From Methyloversatilis discipulorum (GTDB lineage: Bacteria > Pseudomonadota > Gammaproteobacteria > Burkholderiales > Rhodocyclaceae), in the NCBI RefSeq assembly GCF_000385375.1, contig NZ_ARVV01000001.1, positions 2,356,001 to 2,420,000 on the forward strand: 64,000 bases of DNA. The letters run 5' to 3'. Of this stretch, positions 58,601-63,050 are shown piece after piece. Each line of letters opens with the position of its first letter. Positions within the stretch are counted from its first letter, which is position 1. The notes beneath the pieces were generated by a model, which ran no database searches, had not been told where the DNA came from, and was given only the letters and a program-made list of their open reading frames with translations. Made by a program: the position numbers and the translations under genes.

Positions 58601-59903
58601 AGTGTCCGGTCGACACCCCATTCACGTGGTCGCTGCCGACCAGACGGCTGGACACGACGATGTTGTCGTTGACGGTGATGCTGTTGGTCGCCTGCAGCAG
58701 CAGGTTGGCACCATTGACGGTGACGCCACTGTCGGCGCCACCCGGCACGCCGCTGTAGGCAGAGGCGCCGCGCAAAAGGTTCTGGCTGAGCACGATGTTC
58801 AGCGGGTCGATCAGCACCAGGCCCGCTGCGCCCCCGCCGCGGCCGTCCGCATAGAACTGACCGCCGGCCAGCTCGACCGTGTCCTTCGCCGAAAACTCGA
58901 CGAAGCCGCCGTCGCCGCGCGTGCCCGCACTGGCGTCCATCACCGCACCGCTGCGGATGACCGCATTGCGCTGCGCCAGCGAATCGATGCGGCCGCCGTC
59001 TGAGTCCTCACCGTCACCGGCGGCCGTCACCATGGCGTCGATGTCGGCCACGATGTCGCGGCCGGCGCGCAGGCGGATGTCGCCGCCGTCGGTGCCGGCG
59101 CCGCCACGGGCGTCCAGCGTGCCGGCGATCTCGATGTCGTCCGCCGCCGCTATATATATGCGGCCGGAGCGCTCGACCACCCGGCTGCCGATGGCCAACC
59201 CTTGCGCATTGACCACGTCGGTGAAATCGGGCGCCTGGCCTTCGAAGCGGGCGCCGGTCAGCACGGCACCCTTGACGCTTACCGTGCCGGCCGCCAGTTC
59301 GACCGCATCGATCGCGTTGATGCGGCCGTCGATGCGGATGGCCGCCGACGACAGCGGTGCCGTGCCGTTCAGCAACTGCGCCAGCGCGCCGGCGTCGACC
59401 ACGCCCGGCGCGGTGAAGAAGCGGTCGACGAAGCCCTGCGTCGGCGTGCTCATCGACAGCGCGCCGACATTCACGATGCCGCCGGCACCGACCACGAAAC
59501 CGTGCGGATTGGCGAAATAGACGTTGCCGCCGATCCGCCCGTCGCGGATCGCGTTCAGCGTGCCGTGGATGTCGGTGCGCGTGTCGCGCACGATGTTGAC
59601 CAGGTTCAGTGCGCCGCCCGGCACGTGCAGGTTGGCCGTGTGGCCGGCGTTGACGCTGAAGCTCTTGAAGGAGTTGAAACCGGTGTTGCCGGACACCGTT
59701 GCGGTGCGCACATCGGTCACCGCGCCGGCCGTCGTCACCGTGGTCAGGGTTCTGCCGTCGGCCTGTATCGCCTGCGCCCAGGCCGCTGGCGACATCAGCA
59801 GCGGCAGGCTTGCCACTCCGACCATCAGTCCGTGCCCGTTGCGCAGATTGGCAACCAGGGTGCGCAACCGGGGCTGGCTGCGGCGACGTTGTGTGGCTTT
59901 CAT
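43644..59903 (-). CDS. tpsA: Giant filamentous-haemagglutinin-type exoprotein (TpsA), about 5,419 residues
   Basis: Uninterrupted 16.3-kb gene. It has an extended signal peptide (residues 1-44, ending PAAWAQ) and a TPS domain with TGFNSFKSFSV, NLVNIV and NPHGFVVGAGGIVNVGALS (132-150). A long beta-helical repeat body follows, with recurring patterns such as SVNFIDN, NKIANSTHATVSG and GxGASVxVNxxxxxTxA, alternating Gly/Ala-rich stretches. Odd inserts are an EF-hand-like DKDNNGTLSKAN (near residue 2,670), three close cysteine pairs (near residues 1,615, 3,600 and 4,265) and a possible coiled coil near 3,640-3,690. The C-terminus is acidic (EEESEEEAEARRRAEEEVVE). ATG 59903 follows AGGAG; the frame to 60065 runs into the next gene. 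Probably an adhesin or biofilm scaffold. Confidence 0.92.
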   Translation of the reverse strand: MKATQRRRSQPRLRTLVANLRNGHGLMVGVASLPLLMSPAAWAQAIQADGRTLTTVTTAGAVTDVRTATVSGNTGFNSFKSFSVNAGHTANLHVPGGALNLVNIVRDTRTDIHGTLNAIRDGRIGGNVYFANPHGFVVGAGGIVNVGALSMSTPTQGFVDRFFTAPGVVDAGALAQLLNGTAPLSSAAIRIDGRINAIDAVELAAGTVSVKGAVLTGARFEGQAPDFTDVVNAQGLAIGSRVVERSGRIYIAAADDIEIAGTLDARGGAGTDGGDIRLRAGRDIVADIDAMVTAAGDGEDSDGGRIDSLAQRNAVIRSGAVMDASAGTRGDGGFVEFSAKDTVELAGGQFYADGRGGGAAGLVLIDPLNIVLSQNLLRGASAYSGVPGGADSGVTVNGANLLLQATNSITVNDNIVVSSRLVGSDHVNGVSTGHSGNITFEAPNILLKSGSKVLAHGGGNFNGGDVTFTAHKVSSVSILGYREASASIELDNATVKGRNVSMTASTDVQNRWVFDEGSFEQNAANFATEGATGLLGIGATLLGLNIVHSQAVGTSTITLKAGSVVEATQDLTLLADNLTSAGAAPDTGISGPGTQVNTPLGLGALYARNSSTATVDVKSGATVRAANLSVRANNDATLEASVEAADPGEDASSQMSFALGLTFADVQANATVEAGATVQVSGDVTVAATNRNTFTNSVTASLGNEGKAAAAIAVSQLSSEANASLNANVADATKVQVLAINDNTSNATTAEAKVGTSLNDAILDAAKEKAKPITDTGGFIEEKLWEKLLAGAETDQKAQKPQSTSLRVGGAIAWVDSDASASASIGPNANVHATDRAVVAARTLGSDIQVMAEASAISQSKDRATGNTARNTFSAGIAIGNFSHDALATIGRSATVTAPRIAVASDVIIPVRESLITGGSFTRWDGLSTVKDWFNDLTGILDVFNGASAAKSTSDNSNNAISLSGSFSLLQFDHSAKTEVQESAKLNLTGNASGAWTASYETVADDSSTSEDEQVLQDWSFGAPADVSAKRDVTLLFHGGHFLPGGTGGGSGSKGLGMAYTQEILNGDSLVFVREGAAIQGVTESVSGSTAGQRSYTVTGTRATDEVSIAAEGKDLVISLATIAGYGSSFGINGSVSIVEVTNNTRALVDDEATLRAGTLSITALDEPVLWSIAGGFNKSESAGVGLGIAYNGVTGTTEALVGNNDGEALNEGDTRSSQRSITNAVIQSGDVTVEARASGRMEAIAVTGAVAVSGSSSESSSQGGFFGSIKSKYEEVQTKIAGMVELKPTSTSKQGNTSSQGTQSKPSFGLSAAGSAAVNDVTLVTRAKLSGVTVDQADGGSAAKLTVLGVSDLDIVTASGAAAFTRANNPSQNKSAAVTGSVSVNMIDNTVEGLVENADLNDTQDVTVQALAGGEQLSIAIGVAANASSNQNQSSYSLTGSLSLSIIDNTIRAALNSTDLTGAAGSGRALDVTAYNRMFIGTGGGTLALGGKTGAGGAVTYSDVANVVTAEIAGGSAVSGVDSAAVRAFNATEIGAGAAHGQASASNNANSIGGAVVITEIDNDTTAQIVGLSSVTATGAVDVLAQDRGADAALEDTIEPGNQRENTVKGLDYCGRSGAGATPSGNCITSVAGILQVNIGSNSNAVGASFNWSSIDNDLTAKVEDSKVDVTGPAGRLNVKAESDVLITSIAVGVGASSKVSGVGSVSVNFIDNDLLANVSAPQANTAFDDVSAASVTIEAKDRSRIDTLAGGFSASMNSVAIGASVAYSEIFNTVQAQIDRAHVDAAGTLSLTSLSDARIRSLSVAGGLALGTSPAVSASISVNFIGNRTESTVDDALLEDSGDGNTVTVSATDSSTLRSLAGAVAVGIGGSAVGGAFGYNKIGNTTLASIDGATVRNASALSLTALETATIETLALAAGGAQGVALSGSITLNHIGMYSGDTNAGGEGGNVTTAEIVGSTLENVDNDSAITLQASDTSTIKSLAGAAAFSGNAAVGGAVGDNWVRNTAKARVHDSTIGGAASLTLTGSNTALIESGSVAGAGAATGAFAGSASSNRTDNKTVAEITGSDISGGTAAVSVNAVDSARINALAGAVGISGSAGVGAAIAVNKIANSTHATVSGLKSSGFDVTNLILNADSLATIKTAAVGIGGGVDVGVGGSVAVNLINSDTRAVIKEGADIEARDNVAVLAESDDKITVLAGAAGIGITAAGVGASATVNEIGGATEAAIRGSSVAARAKQGSGVSVNTGEIGGVNLRASIDRMNQSGGGYSSSNPFVAPDLVASRTRENVRGIAVNATSTHQTTTAVANVAGGSFAGVAATVSMNIIGGATTATVTDSVLNGGDNSAASNAQAVSIKAADHAYGNTFIGSIAVGLAGVGASADVNVFDRDTRAGVSGSTSSVTAKGAATVKARSSQGVSSIVVGAAGGAVAVVGSGSVAKFTSTTEAYSDDAVWRVGALDIRADHDSVFLVAGGGLAAGGVAGSGTFAVGLDTSTTEARVDGGAVDADGQVNVMADSSTEMRTWAIGGAGGGAAGIAGAVAVGIIDSTTSAKVVDSRVGSAADRSGGLAVQATDSVVTESRAGVAAVGGIGGAGAGASVTKIDNTTTATIQDSNVHVDNDIAVTARAERNLSNAAVAAAAGGTVGIGGAVAVTVMNAGLSSDASGEADKDNNGTLSKANAFSSGDQLKTGDDDGNISTGSNFSQSDITRINASGKVAAKADVNAAPDGSTRATVVDTANTAANTLRAGGNIRITASEKDKVDVLVGGGALGGIAGVGAAVGVLNVRHDVRATTDGAITLRADTGDIELDASTGRLEAGTAAVNVKSYQAAGGLVGVGAAVATADLANTVVAKLGDGTQATVGSAAGDVRVLAGDAMDASAHAEGYAVGVVAAGIVIARADKAGSSTAQIGEADSTTQAAATSVTLGGGALAVESTRGDAVSASSKAGSGGVAAGSGSEATASATGAAWATIADWVTVNAPGSAISVAARSTPKVSAVSRGYNGSLAVSIGVSLAEATAATQSYATMGRNNSITAGSLSLNAATLLPTLGETAYSYANATGGSLLVGANGSDSWAGSTSLVNATVGGSNSFAISGSTSLTASNQTRQTAETSGVTIGGLLAIGANLASASAGSVTLASIDNGNTGSVGSALSVLATGHDQTYADAEAGSGGIIAGAAAVASTRNLSNTQALLGGGTSTAALSTATNGRMEVRADHVATFNSRVDSLSAGVVGASGAQARNDIDARVVAGIKAGANLRTWDLDVYALNQTRKPWLSEFNVFAGAGGLAGGAAGSSETTVDNITLVEVGDGARVRVLGDEDAPGRTNFNAVSDVMLRDRAKLEAGGAISAADAEAKAWLNATPLTPSADDIGRTEARVGNNVVIDTVGNFNLAARDVADVEVRANSKTWGLAAYADGYSLSDLRVRSRASVGSGSDIRADGFINIGAGRDANGARNTFSTVATADLYNNAAVPISSSDWGADALLNQDNQITIVGTLRSVKDVNLSADKGFGHRVDGQGVARDLYSQAASAIASGVSNLFGGGDVSIEQNSGRSIEQSRAGVSVSGLVDAGIQNQQLMTINESGSGAPTLTLSVQVPREGQGAECRTPGTAGCTYDTVTKQYWITRSDGMELPTLSVENLQDNLRTRINALKEIRGNYQGTTSTGGDASNPETVAALTAEINFLEQQMADLFPAGGANASIANAAFIVMPEVDARGGNINVIGDNLAGNGRLNARGEAKIEIINNSSAFLRTDELIIPEDATGRLTLNGVAILNTPGSNPTTGQINAALNDRNQGGTAAFASIGIAPNSPAPSITVRNTYVPADGDTRAPDIEVVGNISNLLGSVTLESERGSVLVQPKDPLNPLTAPNIQAADINITAGRDFVFSSPSAFYHTAGNPRDMWGGTRTPSGNSGGLANNFEDGTASSGSSTEARNGTGGPTIAGNNIFISARYLNINGLLQSGLPDRNIVIGDSARVNLNIGPYKTATTLAEAKSNYDALVAAGMKPSDPRFRISNTEGNIVAFFNAELNRVELEPVKVEGGKLELLGEILNTGGGRIAAMDGYGRFNIDNRSGYDIVITGLDTGNDIEGKVRITDYLRRWDPLANGGQGAIVTNASQSSTQTLAYYNSLTPVTREVTRLGNAVKTRDLITTTDAQNKLKEVEVEHYDDVVGRNTGYSPVTGQTYTWVTGQRNTTNTYSRYEKETKFWFFPGSWSLADRTAYRTWDDPTPLSEGEYTKIDTGMGSTTYRYQRRDVTTDFRSWDREDSECSAFLCIWKWHTYEVWTETGSKRYNTHTVKADHSIPINFIGYDSGQVDIRSRADIIFAGSLTNRTGTTTVDATAGNGLPGGAITAESVRGVITAQNLTLRAADGIGNTLAPMQIDMLGNGAVTAISARGDIGLREMSGDMRVSEVRTDNSGRVFLQADRDIVAAGSGNAVRVQGGGVELISSSGQIGTDAQALVVQTQATPQGGLRATASGDIHLMQPDGDMQLDKIESQSGDVTLTALGGRITDGNRNETRDTRAEAELDALWNDLRLRESDGAADSLADALKGHRSQISREYQEYWSLRNVELIEDPQNAGTFVYRADSYNAASASTRLRTLHDKLSGLGISLGSTGASYDSNFSYVGSAATDTVIAGMSDGTHVWTDNQVRYGVSAAIYNKSTSDTETRVEQPNVVGRHIVLNANSANGGVGRDEGQFTVSIASLTALTPDQRRALSAAEADDVAIDTVAKTATVLKRDDVDIATTAGGSVTVNARGHVFLGADDYDRNGTVLPGDINLVSLDATGGGVDFSKTIRLKVSGGIVDASTTNAPNLRGGSTIIEAGSGSIGSAARPITLDLGEAATLTARASTGIWLNEMSGPMRVAEMFAGSGGIHLSSAGSILSASGAQRAVAMQTAAGDIDLVALGGSIGADGQPLLIAQDTGGLVNAQASGDVHLSGTRAVEPGLSPALTIGSVSAGGSMSLAAPVGDLRQTGDAEAAGDIAVQAGRYLMDDGTVLRADSGTIDIEATGDVVVGRIEATNNATADAIRITTGSRILDGGDIGTWDLVAATPGAGVTLDAAGGVGNASWNNGSPRLIADALETDIAKIDAISTAGGVHIDERDDIEIGRIEVRDDAWVRAAGDIANGTVYASHGNIDLLSGGKVTVVDATADLGSTTVIAEDDILMDAVTAGNGVTLESNNGSVSVSRITGDILSLSAKNDLNLGTLSVGRSLFFNSQSVTARILHTRNDAPLAMRAVGRGGVPARWVDLTINSEIGVRFDRFSALDAEVTMERGFLRIDQGRIENRARFINPVSNIYMDNLTTVVEPADVQLHHPGKVFGNMLLDDWLLVTDPYVVMRDPLHEVVMNTVLDYSGREQSRELIVTRVNTPDKQSAAGQVPQIASVSINVPLDIPAVNSGEEESEEEAEARRRAEEEVVE

Positions 59904-59946
59904 GACCTGACTCCTGAGTGCTGCACCGCCCGCGGATGCTGTCCGC

Positions 59947-59990
59947 GTGTAGGAATATTTCTTACATAAGTGTAAGCCGATGTGTAGGAA
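59947..59990. promoter_or_regulatory. Operator-like dyad with flanking direct repeats upstream of tpsA
   Basis: CTTACATAAGTGTAAG (59961-59976) is a dyad with 6-bp arms. It is flanked by two copies of GTGTAGGAA (59947-59955 and 59982-59990). It lies 58 bp before the tpsA start and is the only AT-rich stretch nearby, so it probably overlaps the tpsA promoter. Confidence 0.45.
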
Positions 59991-60034
59991 GTGATGTGCA
60001 CTGCTTCCGCCCCGGCCCACCGGATCCACCCGCT

Positions 60035-60691
60035 TTATTTGACTTCCGTCAACCTTCCGCGCCATCCGTCACGGTGGCGATGCAAGCCGCGGCATCGCCG
60101 ACTCACCGACAGCGCGCCGATCGCCAGCATCGCCAGTGCAAGCGAACCCGGCTCCGGGACCGGCGTCACCGTGGTGCCGGTGAGCTGGAAGGTCGCGTAC
60201 AGGTCGCGCAGGTGATAGGCCGGCGTATTGGCGGGCAACTGCACAGCCTGCGTGTAGAACGCATTCGGCGTTACCGTCAGCGTGCCGGTGGCGCCGAGGT
60301 CGAAGGTGAGCGACGGCATGGCGAAGGCGTGGATCTGATACTGGTCGTTGGCGATCTCCTGCACGCCCAGATCGAATTCGAAGTACTTCGTGATCCCCAG
60401 AACCGTCAGGCCGACCGAGTAGGGCTGGTACTCGATGCCGGTCATTCCGGGATCGGCCGGCCCGGTACCGGCGAAGAAGGTGAAGAACCGGGCCTGCTGG
60501 CCGACGTCCGGGGTCAGATCCAGAGCCCCGCTCACACCCGCGAACTGCACGGTGGCAGAGACGGCGGGGGTGGACTGGAAGTAGGTCTGTACCGGCGAAC
60601 CGGTGGTGCTGAAGCTGATCGGCACCGCCTGCGCGGCGCCCGCGCAGAGGCCGAAGGCGAGCGCCGCCGCCGCCGGGAAACGGTTGGTCAT
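60035..60691 (-). CDS. PEP-CTERM sorting-domain protein
   Basis: 218 residues: signal peptide (AAALAFGLCAGAAQA), a beta-rich middle without recognised family, and a PEP-CTERM tail VPEPGSLALAMLAIGALSVSRR. Unusually, 19 more residues rich in Arg and His follow the basic cluster, whereas PEP-CTERM normally ends the protein. AAGGGGG precedes ATG 60691. It is upstream of tpsA on the same strand with 131 bp between, so co-regulation as surface proteins is plausible. Confidence 0.85.
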   Translation of the reverse strand: MTNRFPAAAALAFGLCAGAAQAVPISFSTTGSPVQTYFQSTPAVSATVQFAGVSGALDLTPDVGQQARFFTFFAGTGPADPGMTGIEYQPYSVGLTVLGITKYFEFDLGVQEIANDQYQIHAFAMPSLTFDLGATGTLTVTPNAFYTQAVQLPANTPAYHLRDLYATFQLTGTTVTPVPEPGSLALAMLAIGALSVSRRCRGLHRHRDGWRGRLTEVK

Positions 60692-60922
60692 CTGAAACCC
60701 CCTTGTATTGGTCTTGTAAGTGACCCGGCCGCGGCTCTCGCCGTCACCGCCGTCGCACTACGCTTCCGGCAGCGCTGTCCAGTGCCTGCACGAGGCTGCG
60801 GGATGAGGAATGCGCCCAGGCGCCGGGAAAATCCATGCGGCATTGAAGCGCGTCCGCCCTGCGGGGGTAAATACGCACAAGCGCGTAGCGCGCTGGCAAT
60901 CAGCGTCCGGACAGGGAATTGC

Positions 60923-61555
60923 TCACGCTTCCGGCAGCCTGTGCCGCACGGCCCAGGCCACCAGTTCGGCTGCGTTGCGCAGGCCGAGCTTGCGCGCGAT
61001 GTTCTCGCGGTGCTTGCGTACGGTGTGTTCGGAAATGCCCAGTTCGGCGCCGATCTGCTTGCTCGACAGACCGCGCCCGACACGCCCGGCAATGTCCATT
61101 TCGCGCGAGGTCAGACCCTCGTGCGTGTCGGCCATGCCGTGACCGAACAGGGTCGCCAGTTCCGGACTCACGTAATAGCCACCGTCGGACACCGTCATCA
61201 TCGCGCCGACCAGCGCCTCGGCGTCGTCCGTCTTCAGCATGTAGCCCTGCGCGCCGAAGGCCAGCGCCGCGTGGAAGGAGGCGGCGTCCTGGCGCGCGGT
61301 CACCACCAGCACCCGCGTCGTCAGACCGGCGGCAGCGATGGCCTGCATCACGCCGAGGCCGTCCAGACCGGGCAGGCCGAGATCGAGCAGCAGCACATCG
61401 GGCGACAGACTGCGCACCAGTTCGAGCGCCCGTTCGCCGTCGCCACAGTCGCCCAGCCAGCGCACGCGCGGCTCGGCCGACAGCATCAGACGCAAGCCCT
61501 GGCGCACCAGCGCGTGGTCTTCGGCAACGACGATGCTAATCTCGCGGGCGTCCAT
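60923..61555 (-). CDS. NarL/LuxR-family response regulator
   Basis: 210 residues from ATG 61555. Receiver pocket IVVAEDHALVRQGLRLML, phospho-Asp in VLLLDLGLPGLDG, Lys in GYMLKTDDAEAL; LuxR helix-turn-helix LTSREMDIAGRVGRGLSSKQIGAELGISEHTVRKHRENI. It is divergent from a histidine kinase whose start lies 16 bp away, so they are almost surely partners. The PEP-CTERM and tpsA genes follow on the same strand and are candidate targets. Confidence 0.92.
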   Translation of the reverse strand: MDAREISIVVAEDHALVRQGLRLMLSAEPRVRWLGDCGDGERALELVRSLSPDVLLLDLGLPGLDGLGVMQAIAAAGLTTRVLVVTARQDAASFHAALAFGAQGYMLKTDDAEALVGAMMTVSDGGYYVSPELATLFGHGMADTHEGLTSREMDIAGRVGRGLSSKQIGAELGISEHTVRKHRENIARKLGLRNAAELVAWAVRHRLPEA

Positions 61556-61571
61556 GACTGCGGAAACTACC

Positions 61572-62948
61572 ATGACCGGAACATCCGCCACGCTCGACGA
61601 CGCCACGTCGCCCAGCGATTCGGACGCCGTCCGGCGCGACCTGCTGGGCGTACTTTTCGGTCACACGCCCACCATCGTCGCCGGCAATCTGGCGGTGTCG
61701 CTGACCGCCTCTGCTGTGCTCGTCAGCGCCCAGGGACACGGCCTGGTCTGGTTCTGGCTGGCCGCGATATGGGTACTGGTCGGCCTGCGCTACGCACTGG
61801 TCCGCCAGTTGCGGCCGCAACTGGCCTCGCTGCAGCGGCCCGGTCTTGACCGTGCCGAAAGCGCCTACACCGCAGTCGCCGGACTCACCGGTCTGGCCTG
61901 GGGCCTGCTGCCCTGGCTCGGCTACGAGGGGCGCGATCCGTTCATGGATTTTTTCAGCGTCGCCATGCTGGCAGGCATGGCCGGCGGCGCCGTCACCGCC
62001 ACCACCGCCCTGCCGCGCGCGCTCAACCTCTACCTCGTCTGCGCGCTGCTGCCCTTCATCGTCAAGTCATGGCTGATGGGCGGGCTGATCAACATCGGCG
62101 GCGGCCTCACCTTCCTGTTCTACCTGCTGGTACTGGTGTCCTTCGGCCGCAACGCGCACGGCACGATGCGCAACGCGCTGCTGCTCACCCGCCAGAACGC
62201 CCGTCTGGCCGACGATCTGCGGCAGGAACGCGACGCCGTGCAGGCGGCGATGCGCGCCAAGAACCTCTTTCTGGCCGGCGTCACGCACGACCTGCGCCAG
62301 CCGGTCCATGCGGTCGGGCTGCATGTGCGCTACCTGCGCTCGCAGGACCCGGCCGGTCTCAGCCGCGATGTGCTGGACGAAGTCTGCGGCGGCATGGACG
62401 CCGCGGTGCGCGCGATGAGCAGACAGCTCACGCGCTTGCTGGAACTGTCGCGCCTCGAAGCGGGCGAGGCCCGTGTGCTGCGGCGGGCGGTGCCGCTGTC
62501 CGAGGTGTGGGCCGCCTGCGCCGCGCAATTCGTGCCGCTGGCGCAGGAAAAGGGGCTGGACCTGCGCTTCCGTCCGACCGCGCAGGTGGTGGACAGCGAT
62601 GCCATGATGCTGCAGTCCATCCTCGACAACCTGGTGTCGAACGCGGTGCGCTATACCGAGCGCGGCCGCGTCCTGATCGCCGCCCGGCCGCGCGGCAGCG
62701 AGGTGGAACTGCAGGTATGGGACACCGGCCCCGGCATCGCCGCCGAACATCTGCCGCTCATCTTCGTTCCCTACCGCCGCTTCGATGATCGCAGCGCCCG
62801 TCACGACGAAGGCCAAGGCCTCGGTCTGGCGCTGGCGCGCGGTCAGGCCGACGCGCTGGGCCACGCACTCGAGGTGCGCTCACGCCCCGGTCACGGCAGC
62901 ACGTTCACCGTTACGGTGCCGCGCGCGGGGTCGGCGCCGCGCGGGTGA
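61572..62948 (+). CDS. Membrane sensor histidine kinase
   Basis: 458 residues. Six or so membrane segments (residues about 25-195, for example LVWFWLAAIWVLVGLRYALV), a short coiled stretch, then HisKA FLAGVTHDLRQPVHAVGLH and an ATPase with LDNLVSNAVRYTERG, VWDTGPGIA, VPYRRFDD and GQGLGLALARG. The layout and the HDLRQP box match the hybrid kinase at 8.4-10.2 kb, but there is no receiver domain. ATG 61572 is used; an in-frame ATG at 61554 would overlap the regulator's start codon. Confidence 0.9.
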   Translation: MTGTSATLDDATSPSDSDAVRRDLLGVLFGHTPTIVAGNLAVSLTASAVLVSAQGHGLVWFWLAAIWVLVGLRYALVRQLRPQLASLQRPGLDRAESAYTAVAGLTGLAWGLLPWLGYEGRDPFMDFFSVAMLAGMAGGAVTATTALPRALNLYLVCALLPFIVKSWLMGGLINIGGGLTFLFYLLVLVSFGRNAHGTMRNALLLTRQNARLADDLRQERDAVQAAMRAKNLFLAGVTHDLRQPVHAVGLHVRYLRSQDPAGLSRDVLDEVCGGMDAAVRAMSRQLTRLLELSRLEAGEARVLRRAVPLSEVWAACAAQFVPLAQEKGLDLRFRPTAQVVDSDAMMLQSILDNLVSNAVRYTERGRVLIAARPRGSEVELQVWDTGPGIAAEHLPLIFVPYRRFDDRSARHDEGQGLGLALARGQADALGHALEVRSRPGHGSTFTVTVPRAGSAPRG

Positions 62949-62995
62949 CCGACGCCGCCAGCGATGCTGCATCTACAGAGCGCCCTTCATCAACC

Positions 62996-63047
62996 GCTGC
63001 AATCGCGAGCAAGCTCGCTCCCACGGGAGCCTGCAGACGCTGCAGGC
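62996..63047. repeat. Extragenic palindromic repeat between converging genes
   Basis: On the minus strand GTGGGAGCGAGCTTGCTCGCGATTGC, a close copy of the TTGCTCGCGA block of the 36-kb array, spans about 62997-63024. It is followed by a separate hairpin GCCTGCAG-ACG-CTGCAGGC (63029-63047). It may end transcription from both the kinase gene and parC. Confidence 0.7.
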
Positions 63048-63050
63048 CGT

